Source of the DNA: Limimaricola cinnabarinus LL-001
GTDB taxonomy: Bacteria; Pseudomonadota; Alphaproteobacteria; Rhodobacterales; Rhodobacteraceae
Direction: 5' to 3'
DNA length: 34,465 nucleotides
Assembly (NCBI RefSeq): GCF_000466965.1
Contig: NZ_BATB01000042.1
Coordinates: forward strand, 1 to 34,465
Under the pieces are notes generated by a model. The model was not told the origin of the DNA. It ran no database searches and saw only the letters and a list, made by a program, of their open reading frames with translations. The position numbers and the translations under genes were made by a program. Below, in pieces: positions 17,472 to 24,674 of this stretch (the first letter of the stretch is position 1; the number at the start of each line of letters is the position of its first letter).

Positions 17472-18444
17472 AACACGCCATCGCCTTCGCCCTCATGGCC
17501 GCGCCCGCTTTCGCCCAAGGGCAGGGCGAAATCTGGGTGACCAACGAAAAGGACGACACGATCAGCGTCATCGACGTGGCGACGATGGAGGTCACGCGCA
17601 CCATCCCCACGGGAGAGCGGCCACGCGGGCTGACCTTCAGCCATGACTTCTCGCGGCTCTACATCTGTGCCTCGGACAGCGACGCGGTACAGGTGATGGA
17701 CCCCGAAACCGGAGAGATCCTGCATGATCTGCCATCGGGCGAGGACCCCGAGCAGTTCGTGCTGCACCCTGACGACCGGCGGCTCTACATTGCGAACGAG
17801 GACGACGCGATCACCACCGTGGTCGACACCGAGACCCGCGAGGTGATCGCGCAGATCGATGTCGGCATCGAACCCGAGGGCATGGCGGTGAGCCGGATGG
17901 CCGGATCGCGATCACCACCTCCGAGACCACCAACATGGCGCATTGGATCGACACCGAGACGCAGACCCTATTCGCCAATACGCTGGTCGATGCCCGACCC
18001 CGACATGCCGAATTCGTCAAGGAGGGGGCGGAGCTTTGGGTAAGCTCCGAGATCGGCGGCACGATCACCGTGTTCGACACCGCGACGCAGGCCGAGACGG
18101 CCAAGATCGGCTTCGAGGTTGCGGGCGTGCATCCCGACCGGGTGCAGCCCGTGGGCTTCGAGCTGACGGCGGATGGCAGCACCGCCTTCGTGGCGCTGGG
18201 GCCGTCGAACCACGTCGCGGTGGTGAATGCGCGCAGCTTCGAGGTCGAGGACTACATCCTCGTCGGCCGCCGGGTCTGGCACATGGCCTTCAATGCCGAC
18301 CGGTCGCTGCTGTTTACCACCAATGGCGTCTCGGGCGACGTGACGGTGATCGACGTGGCCGCGCGCCGACCGCTCAAGACCATCAAGGTCGGCCGCTTCC
18401 CATGGGGCGCGGCCTTTCGTCCAGTACAGGGAAACCCCGCATGA
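17468..18444 (+). pseudogene. PQQ-associated YVTN beta-propeller protein, frameshifted
   Basis: The first frame (from ATG 17468) encodes a signal peptide and YVTN-type repeats (EIWVTNEKDDTISVIDVATM, LYICASDSDAVQVMDPETG, LYIANEDDAITTVVDTETR) up to GMAVS. The second frame carries the remaining repeats (ELWVSSEIGGTITVFDTAT) to 18444. Adding a single C near 17893 joins them as GMAVSPDGRIAITTSETT, the sequence expected in a propeller repeat. The intact product would be about 325 residues and periplasmic. This family accompanies PQQ alcohol dehydrogenase ABC clusters and its role is unknown. Upstream and downstream overlaps (ATGA on both sides) are intact, so the gene seems to have been functional until recently, or the break is a sequencing error. 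Confidence 0.85.
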
Positions 18445-18881
18445 TCCGCATTCTCGCCAGCGTCTTCGCGCTCGCCGCTTTGCCCGTTCTTGCCGACGAT
18501 CATGATGGTGGCGGTTTCGGCATGGCCGGGCTCCTGTCCGGCAGCAACAAGCAGGACCTGCCGCCGATCACCCTCTCGACCGGGATGCCGCTGGCCCAGG
18601 CGCCGCTGACGCTCAAATCCGGCACCTATTACGAGATCGAGATCGAGGCCGATGGCAGTCAGGAACTGGCGCTGGTGGGCCCGGAATTCTTTCGCGCGAT
18701 ATGGATCGACGAGATCGTCATCGAGGGTCTGGAGATCCGGCCGCTCGGTCTCGACAGCGTCGAGTTCGACGAGGCCGGGGTGATGGAGATCGGTTTCGTG
18801 GCGATCAAGCCGGGTCGCTACGAGATCCGGGTGCCCGGCACCACGGGCGAAACCCAGCGCCTCGACGTGGTGATCGAATGA
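18441..18881 (+). CDS. Uncharacterised exported protein in the PQQ-ABC operon
   Basis: This 146-residue protein has a signal peptide ending near LPVLADD, then an Asp/His/Gly-rich segment (DDHDGGGFGMAG). A beta-rich body follows (TLKSGTYYEIEIEADGSQEL, AIKPGRYEIRVPG) reminiscent of a cupredoxin-like sandwich but without a Cys or a visible copper site. I do not recognise a named family. It overlaps the genes on both sides by ATGA, so it is co-translated with the beta-propeller and the ATPase. It probably acts in the periplasm with the PQQ-associated ABC system (inference). Confidence 0.8.
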   Translation: MIRILASVFALAALPVLADDHDGGGFGMAGLLSGSNKQDLPPITLSTGMPLAQAPLTLKSGTYYEIEIEADGSQELALVGPEFFRAIWIDEIVIEGLEIRPLGLDSVEFDEAGVMEIGFVAIKPGRYEIRVPGTTGETQRLDVVIE

Positions 18882-19597
18882 GCGGATTGATCGTCAGCGG
18901 CGTGAGCCATGCCTATGGCGCCCGGCGGGCGCTGGAGACGGTGTCGCTGCGGGTGCCCCGGGGGCGGTTCTGCGCGCTCCTCGGTCCCAACGGCGCGGGC
19001 AAGTCGACGCTGTTTTCGTTGCTCACCCGGCTGATGACGGTGCAAGCGGGACGGATCGAGGTGGCGGGGCATGATCTGTTCGACGCCCCGCGCACCGCGC
19101 TGGCCGAAATCGGGGTGGTGTTCCAGCAGACGACGCTCGACCTCGACCTCAGCGTGACCGAGAACCTGCGATATTTCGCGGCGCTGCACGGGCTGTCCGG
19201 GCGCGAAGCCGCGCGCCGCATCGACGCGGCGCTCGACCGGCTGGCGATGGGCGAGCGGGCGCATGAGCGGGCGCGCGATCTCAACGGCGGGCACCGCAGG
19301 CGCGCCGAAATCGCGCGTGCGCTGGTGCATGGCCCCTCGGTCCTGCTGCTCGACGAGCCGACGGTGGGCCTCGACGCCGCGAGCCGCGCGGCGATCACCG
19401 CGCATGTGCACGATCTGGCGGGGGAGGGCGGGCTGACCGTCCTTTGGGCCACGCATCTGGCAGACGAGGTGGCGCCCGGCGATCAGGTCGTGGTGCTGCA
19501 CCGGGGCCGGGTCATAGCCGACGCCCCGGCCCGCGAGATCGCCCCGGAGGGCGACCTCGCCGCGCGGTTCCTCGCGCTGACCTCGGAGGCCGCATGA
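18878..19597 (+). CDS. ABC transporter ATP-binding protein, PQQ alcohol dehydrogenase-associated
   Basis: This 239-residue ATPase has Walker A GPNGAGKST, a Q-loop in VVFQQTTLD, Walker B VLLLDEP and an H-loop in WATHLAD. The signature motif is LNGGHRRR instead of the usual LSGGQ, an atypical form that I believe characterises the subgroup linked to PQQ dehydrogenases. The gene lies between the small exported protein and the ABC-2 permease, overlapping both by ATGA. With the permease it would form an ABC-2 type, export-like transporter. Its cargo is unknown and may be connected to cofactor or metal supply or to product efflux (inference). Confidence 0.9.
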   Translation: MSGLIVSGVSHAYGARRALETVSLRVPRGRFCALLGPNGAGKSTLFSLLTRLMTVQAGRIEVAGHDLFDAPRTALAEIGVVFQQTTLDLDLSVTENLRYFAALHGLSGREAARRIDAALDRLAMGERAHERARDLNGGHRRRAEIARALVHGPSVLLLDEPTVGLDAASRAAITAHVHDLAGEGGLTVLWATHLADEVAPGDQVVVLHRGRVIADAPAREIAPEGDLAARFLALTSEAA

Positions 19598-20459
19598 CCG
19601 ATACCGCCGCCCCGCGCGCCACCGCCCCACGAGCCGCCTCGCTCGCCACGGCGTCGCGCCCCTCCGCGGCGCGGGCCCATGCGGTGGCGATGCTCTGGAT
19701 CGTGCGGCGCGAGGCACGGCGCTTCGTCGGCCAGCGTGGCCGGCTGGTCGCGGCGCTGGTGCGCCCGCTGGTCTGGCTGCTGGTGTTCGCGGCGGGGTTT
19801 CGCGCGGCGCTCGGCCTGTCGATCACGCCGCCCTACCAGACCTATGTCACCTACGAGACCTACATCGTGCCCGGCTGTGCGGCATGATCCTGCTGTTCAA
19901 CGGGATGCAATCCTCGCTCGGCCTCGTGCATGACCGCGAGATGGGTTCGATGCGGCTTCTGCTGACTTCGCCTTTGCCGCGTGGCTGGCTCCTGCTCTCC
20001 AAGCTCGTGGCCTCGACCCTGATCTCGATCCTGCAGGTCTATGCCTTCCTCGCCGTGGCCGCGCTTTTTGGCACCGTCCTGCCATGGCCGGGCTATGTGG
20101 CGGTGCTGCCCGCGCTTTTCGCCGCCGGGCTGATGCTCGGGGCGCTGGGCCTCGCACTGTCGAGTACGGTGCGGCAACTTGAGAACTTTGCTGGCGTCAT
20201 GAACTTCGTGATCTTCCCGATGTTCTTCATGTCCTCGGCGCTCTATCCGCTATGGAAGATGGCCGAGGCCAGTGCGCTGCTGCACGACATCTGCGCCGTC
20301 AATCCCTTCACCCACGCGGTCGAGCTGATCCGCTTCGCGCTTTACGCAGAGGCCAACTGGCCCGCGCTGGGCTGGACCGGGCTGGCGGCGGCGGTGTTTG
20401 TGGCGCTGGCGCTGTGGGGCTATGACCCGGCGCGTGGACTGGTGCGGCGCGGCGTGTGA
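19594..20459 (+). pseudogene. ABC-2 type permease, PQQ alcohol dehydrogenase-associated, frameshifted
   Basis: The first frame (ATG 19594 to stop 19887) gives an Ala-rich start and the first membrane helix (LVRPLVWLLVFAAGFRAALG) up to TYIVPG. The second frame (19884-20459) resumes with MILLFNGMQSSLGLVHDREMG and the remaining helices. Adding one C near 19875 restores VPGLCGMILLFNG, the expected join for this permease group. The intact protein would be about 288 residues with six helices. The ATGA overlap with the ATPase gene is preserved. As it stands the product would be split within the membrane domain, so the transporter is either dead or the base is missing from the assembly. Confidence 0.85.
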
Positions 20460-20526
20460 TCTGCAACCTATGTCCGGGGTGACGCGGCGCGGGCGTCGCC
20501 TATCCTTTCCTTCAGGAGACCACGCC

Positions 20527-21072
20527 ATGCGGATTGCCTGCCTGCTGATCGCCCTGCTGCCCGGCCTGTCCCTCGCTCCGGCGCCCCTCATCGCCCAGGA
20601 GCGGGGGACCCTCAACCCCGAGGAAATGACCATGGGGCGGATCGTCGAGGATATCCGCGCGGGCCGCACCTCCATGACAAACTGCGCCGCCGGATACCTG
20701 ATGACCAAATCGGGCCGCCACGCGCCTGCGCGCGAGACCTTCGATGCCTGCGCCAGTGCGGGCTATGCGCGCGCCATGACGTGGATGGGGTACATGGACG
20801 AGAACGGCTATGCCGGGCCGCGCGATCCGGCCGCCGCCGCCGAATGGGACCGCCGCGCGGCGGAGGCAGGCGACCCGATCGGGGCGTTCAACCACGGCCT
20901 CGCGCTGATCCGGGGACACGGCGTCGCCGCCGATCCCGAACGGGGGCGCGAGATGGTCGACGCCGCCGCCAAGGCCGGGCTGGAGGCGGCGCAGCGGTTG
21001 CGCGCGGCGGGCTACGACCCCGACGAGGTCACGCCCGACGCCGATGAATGGAAGTATCTCAAGGCCTATTGA
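20527..21072 (+). CDS. Exported Sel1-repeat protein
   Basis: This 181-residue protein starts with a signal peptide (MRIACLLIALLPGLSLAPAP) and contains two to three Sel1-like tetratricopeptide repeats. Examples are YARAMTWMGYMDENGYAGPRDPAAAAEWDRRAAEAGDP and the following AFNHGLALIRGHGVAADPERGREMV. Such repeats form protein-interaction superhelices. The ATG at 20527 has CAGGAG upstream, and a longer frame upstream overlaps the permease and lacks support. It lies 67 nt after the permease gene and before the alcohol dehydrogenase, so it may assist assembly or secretion of the periplasmic dehydrogenase complex (inference only). Confidence 0.85.
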   Translation: MRIACLLIALLPGLSLAPAPLIAQERGTLNPEEMTMGRIVEDIRAGRTSMTNCAAGYLMTKSGRHAPARETFDACASAGYARAMTWMGYMDENGYAGPRDPAAAAEWDRRAAEAGDPIGAFNHGLALIRGHGVAADPERGREMVDAAAKAGLEAAQRLRAAGYDPDEVTPDADEWKYLKAY

Positions 21073-21102
21073 CCCGGCGCCACGACCCACCGTTACAACC
21101 CG

Positions 21103-21140
21103 CCACCGCGCGTCATCCGGACCACCGGGTGGCGCGGTGG
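21103..21140 (+). terminator. Possible terminator after the Sel1 gene
   Basis: CCACCGCG (21103-21110) pairs with CGCGGTGG (21133-21140), forming an 8-bp stem with a partly self-complementary loop 30 nt after the Sel1 stop. There is no T-run. It would separate the ABC operon from the dehydrogenase promoter. Confidence 0.4.
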
Positions 21141-21171
21141 TGCGCATGGCCGGCACAAGACAGGCGGCCCC

Positions 21172-21207
21172 TACGACCTTGGCAGGGGGGACGGGCTACG
21201 ACCATCG
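21172..21207 (+). promoter_or_regulatory. Tandem candidate operators upstream of the PQQ alcohol dehydrogenase
   Basis: TACGACCTTGG (21172-21182) and TACGACCATCG (21197-21207) are 25 bp apart start to start. The second is 97 nt upstream of the ATG at 21304. After the motif, the sequence continues with an ATTTC-C/T-GG segment shared with the aldehyde dehydrogenase copy (18 of 23 positions identical from TACGACC onward). Confidence 0.6.
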
Positions 21208-21303
21208 TCCGATTTCCGGCGCCTGTCGCGGCGGCGATCATGGGGGCGGCGAAGGTGTCCCCGCGCGGGCCCCCGGCGCCACCACGCCAGGGAGGAGACC
21301 CAT

Positions 21304-23079
21304 ATGAACCGCTTCATCGCCGCCGCCTGCGTCGCGCTGATCACGACCCAGGCCGCACGGGCCCAAGTCACCGACGAGGACATCGCCAACGACGCCATGA
21401 CCACCGGGGACGTGGTCACCAACGGCATGGGCCGCAGTCTGCAACGCTACAGCCCGCTCGACACTCTCAACCGAAACAACATCGAATATCTGGTCCCGGC
21501 ATGGGCCTTCGCGCTGGGCGGCGAAAAGCAGCGAGGGCAGGAGACGCAGCCGCTCGTGCACGACGGGGTGATGTACATCACCGGCTCCTATTCGCGGCTC
21601 TACGCCATCGACGTGACGACCGGCGAGGAGCTGTGGCAATACGACGCCCGGCTGCCCGAGGGCATCCTGCCGTGCTGCGACGTGGTCAACCGCGGGGCCG
21701 CGCTCTACGGCGACAAGGTCTATTTCGGCACGCTCGACGCGCGGCTCGTGGCGCTCGACGCCAAGACCGGCGACGTGGTCTGGAACAAGAAGATCGCCGA
21801 CTACAAGGAAGGCTACAGCTACACCGCCGCGCCACTGATCCATGACGGGCTGATCATCACCGGCAATTCGGGCGGCGAATTCGGGATCGTCGGCGAGGTG
21901 CAGGCCCGCGACGCCGAGACCGGCGAGATGGTCTGGACCCGGCCGATGATCGAGGGCCACATGGGCACGCTCAACGGCGAGGAGAGCACCATGACCGGCA
22001 CGCTCAACGCGACATGGCCGGGCGACATGTGGAAGACCGGCGGCGGCGCGACATGGCTCGGCGGCTCCTATGACGCCGAGACCGACACGCTGGTCTTCGG
22101 GGCGGGCAACCCCGCGCCGTGGAACAGCTGGTTGCGCAATGCGGGCGAGCCGGTCGACGGCAACACCGGCGACAACCTCTATGCCGCGAGCCGCGTCGGC
22201 CTCGATCCGGCGACGGGTGAGATCAAGTGGCACTTCCAGACCACCCCGCGCGAGGGTTGGGATTTCGACGGCGTCAACGAGGTGGTGGGCTTCACCGACG
22301 CCGACGGCCACAAGCGTTACGGCACCGCCGACCGCAACGGTTTTTTCTACGTGCTCGACCGCGCGGATGGCGGCTTTGTCGACGCCTTTCCCTTCGTGAA
22401 GGATATCACCTGGGCCGAGGGGATCGACGACACCGGTCGGCCGATCTTCGTCGAGGCGAACCGCCCCGGCCGCCCTGCCGAGCTGACCGGCGAGGCCAAG
22501 GGCGAGACGATCTTCGCCGCGCCCTCGTTTCTCGGCGGCAAGAACTGGATGCCGATGAGCTACTCCGAGAACACCGGCCTGTTCTATGTCCCGTCGAACG
22601 AATGGGGCATGGACATGTGGAACGAGCCGGTGACCTACAAGAAGGGCGCGGCCTATATGGGCGCGGGCTTCACCATCAAGCCGCTCTACGAGGATCACAT
22701 CGGCAGCCTCAAGGCGATCGATCCCGCGACCGGCGAATGGGTGTGGGAGTTCAAGAACGACGCGCCGCTCTGGGGCGGGGTGATGTCGACCGCGGGCGGA
22801 CTGGTGTTCACCGGCACGCCGGAGGGCAAGTTCATCGCATTCGACGACGCGACGGGCGAGGAGCTGTGGAGCTTCCAGACCGGCTCCGGCGTGGTCGGCC
22901 AGCCGATCACCTGGGAGCAGGACGGCGAACAGTTCGTCTCGGTGATCTCGGGCTGGGGCGGGGCGGTGCCGCTCTGGGGCGGCGAGGTGGCCAAGAAGGT
23001 CAACTTCCTGAACCAGGGCGCGACGCTGTGGACCTTCAAGCTGCCAAAGGCGCTGGCGGAACTGGCCGCCGCGGAGTGA
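21304..23079 (+). CDS. PQQ-dependent alcohol dehydrogenase, lanthanide-type (ExaF/PedH-like)
   Basis: This 591-residue periplasmic quinoprotein has a signal peptide (to about residue 20) and the eight-bladed propeller with tryptophan-docking repeats ([21 protein letters not shown]). The adjacent-cysteine disulfide over PQQ is Cys124-Cys125. Metal ligands by family alignment would be Glu192, Asn269 and catalytic Asp320, with Asp322 two residues on (WDFDGVNE). That second Asp marks lanthanide-dependent enzymes; calcium enzymes have Ala or Ser there. There is no C-terminal cytochrome domain, so electrons should pass to the PedF-type cytochrome. The ATG at 21304 follows GGGAGGAG. The substrate is probably a short-chain primary alcohol, but methanol versus ethanol cannot be decided here. 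Confidence 0.94.
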   Translation: MNRFIAAACVALITTQAARAQVTDEDIANDAMTTGDVVTNGMGRSLQRYSPLDTLNRNNIEYLVPAWAFALGGEKQRGQETQPLVHDGVMYITGSYSRLYAIDVTTGEELWQYDARLPEGILPCCDVVNRGAALYGDKVYFGTLDARLVALDAKTGDVVWNKKIADYKEGYSYTAAPLIHDGLIITGNSGGEFGIVGEVQARDAETGEMVWTRPMIEGHMGTLNGEESTMTGTLNATWPGDMWKTGGGATWLGGSYDAETDTLVFGAGNPAPWNSWLRNAGEPVDGNTGDNLYAASRVGLDPATGEIKWHFQTTPREGWDFDGVNEVVGFTDADGHKRYGTADRNGFFYVLDRADGGFVDAFPFVKDITWAEGIDDTGRPIFVEANRPGRPAELTGEAKGETIFAAPSFLGGKNWMPMSYSENTGLFYVPSNEWGMDMWNEPVTYKKGAAYMGAGFTIKPLYEDHIGSLKAIDPATGEWVWEFKNDAPLWGGVMSTAGGLVFTGTPEGKFIAFDDATGEELWSFQTGSGVVGQPITWEQDGEQFVSVISGWGGAVPLWGGEVAKKVNFLNQGATLWTFKLPKALAELAAAE

Positions 23080-23092
23080 AAGCCGGGGGTGT

Positions 23093-23110
23093 GGGGCGGT
23101 CTGCCGCCCC
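23093..23110 (+). terminator. Terminator hairpin after the alcohol dehydrogenase
   Basis: GGGGCGG-TCTG-CCGCCCC is a perfect 7-bp stem 13 nt past the stop. A second dyad, GGTCCCGGA with TCCGGGGCC, lies about 20 nt further. No T-run is present, as is common in GC-rich genomes. Confidence 0.6.
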
Positions 23111-23177
23111 TCGCTGGCGTCAATGGTCCCGGACCCCGTCGCGGGATCCGGGGCCTCGCGCCTCCGGAGGATCGGGC

Positions 23178-24485
23178 TCAGCCGGGCGTCCGGGCGGCGC
23201 AGATCTGCGTCAGGCCGGGAGTGCCCGGGGTGCGCAGGCTGGCAAGGCGACCATCGCTCTCGAAGCGGTTCTCCATGTCGAGAGGCCGGTTCGGCCCGAC
23301 CAGCCGCCACCTTGCGCCCGCCACCGCCGCCGTGATCGCTTCGGCCTCGCGGTTGCGGGCGGTGTCGGTATAGGGGAACAGATCGTAGGCAAGTGCGGGC
23401 ACCTCCCCCCACAGGCGCAGCGTCACGGCGTCGATGCGCCCGACCGCCCCGAGATAGACCGGCGGCAGGCCCTGCGGCACTGCGACCCGCCACAGCCTGA
23501 GCTGCGTGCGTGGCACGGTGCCGCGTCGTTCCTGCCAGGCCAGATCGGTGGCGATGCCGTCGAGCAGGATCGACGAGGCGGGCGGCAGCCCCGCGAAGGT
23601 GAGGCGCAGGATCTCCATCGCGTCGAGACCGTCGCCCGCATAGGTGCGGTTGCGCAGCCAGCCCAGGCTGCGCAACAGGGCGGCGGGATCGTCGAAGCCG
23701 CTGAGAGCGAGGTTTATCGGCTGCGCCGCGTGCAGCGGCGTGTCCCCGGTGCGCGCGATCAGGGTCTCGTCCAGCGCCCGGCAGGCAAGGTCCAGCGGCA
23801 AAGGCGCGACGCCGCCCGCCGCCTCGGCCCGGCTGGTCAGCGCCCCGAGATTGACCGCCACGAACATCGCCAGCGCCAGGAGCCCCGCATAGGCCAGCCG
23901 CAACGGCAGCGGATGCCGCACCCGCCGCAGGATCAGCAGCGTGCCGAGCGTCAGCAAAAGCAGCAGGCCGATCGTCACCCGGTAGGGCCCGATCCACACC
24001 AGAAGCGGCTCCTCGGGCTGCAGCCCCAGCATGTGCAGCCCGGCGGCCGAGAAATAGCCGATCGCCGCGTATTGGGCGATTGCCAGAACCGCGCCGATGG
24101 CTGAGGCTCCGAGATAGGTGGCGGGGCGCATCCCCCAGACACCGGCCATGACCTGCGTCAGCGTGGCGATGGGCCAGATCATCTGCGCGATCACCACGAA
24201 GGCCGCGCCGCGCCGCTCGAACAGCCGCCGCGCCCGTGCCATGGCCCGGGGCGCCACATTCATCCGCGCCACCACCCGCGCGCCCGCGGTACGCCCGAGC
24301 CAGAAGGCGCCCTGGCTGCCGATCCAGACGCCGATCATGCATAGGAGAAGCGAAGGCCCGCCCGCCGCCGGAAGCTGTGTGCCGAGATAGACATAGACCG
24401 GCTCGGTCGGCACGAAGATGCTGATCACGGGCAGCTGATTGATGATTGTCGCCAGCAGCAGCGCCGGTTCGCCCCACGACACCAT
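23178..24485 (-). CDS. DedA/VTT-type membrane protein with LssY-like C-terminal domain
   Basis: The N-terminal half is a multi-helix membrane domain resembling DedA/SNARE-associated (VTT) proteins, with LPVISIFVPTEPVYVYLGTQL, WIGSQGAFWLGRTAG and a QMIWPIATLTQVMAG segment. Two more helices follow, then a soluble domain (LWRVAVPQGLPPVYLGAVGRID, DLFPYTDTARNREAEAI) that looks like the LssY C-terminal domain. The length is 435 residues from the ATG at 24485; an in-frame GTG at 24509 is an alternative. Function is unknown, and DedA proteins are linked to membrane lipid and proton homeostasis. It converges on the alcohol dehydrogenase, and no operon partner is evident. Confidence 0.7.
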   Translation of the reverse strand: MVSWGEPALLLATIINQLPVISIFVPTEPVYVYLGTQLPAAGGPSLLLCMIGVWIGSQGAFWLGRTAGARVVARMNVAPRAMARARRLFERRGAAFVVIAQMIWPIATLTQVMAGVWGMRPATYLGASAIGAVLAIAQYAAIGYFSAAGLHMLGLQPEEPLLVWIGPYRVTIGLLLLLTLGTLLILRRVRHPLPLRLAYAGLLALAMFVAVNLGALTSRAEAAGGVAPLPLDLACRALDETLIARTGDTPLHAAQPINLALSGFDDPAALLRSLGWLRNRTYAGDGLDAMEILRLTFAGLPPASSILLDGIATDLAWQERRGTVPRTQLRLWRVAVPQGLPPVYLGAVGRIDAVTLRLWGEVPALAYDLFPYTDTARNREAEAITAAVAGARWRLVGPNRPLDMENRFESDGRLASLRTPGTPGLTQICAARTPG

Positions 24486-24637
24486 GTTCCCGGTTCCCCA
24501 TTCGGCCACGAGGTCGGCCGCCTCGCCCGGGGATCTCTACAGGCTCTCAAGACCGGGTGCATCCACGTTCCGAACCTGCCACCGTACGGTGCCGCATTCC
24601 TGCACCGGGCCCGATCCGGACGCCTCGCGGCGGCCGT

Positions 24638-24667
24638 GGCCTCCCCGCCGCGGGGGGCGGGAAGGCC
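24638..24667 (-). terminator. Terminator-like hairpin after the AGCS symporter gene
   Basis: GGCCTCCCCGCC (24638-24649) pairs with GGCGGGAAGGCC (24656-24667) over 12 bp with one mismatch and a 6-nt loop. It starts 8 nt past the symporter stop. The rest of 24486-24637 shows nothing recognisable. Confidence 0.5.
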
Positions 24668-24674
24668 GGGCGGA

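Noticed and set aside
21238-24501. 1087-residue open frame antisense to the alcohol dehydrogenase and in another frame of the DedA-like gene
   Set aside because: Low-complexity composition and full overlap with a conserved enzyme; a GC shadow.
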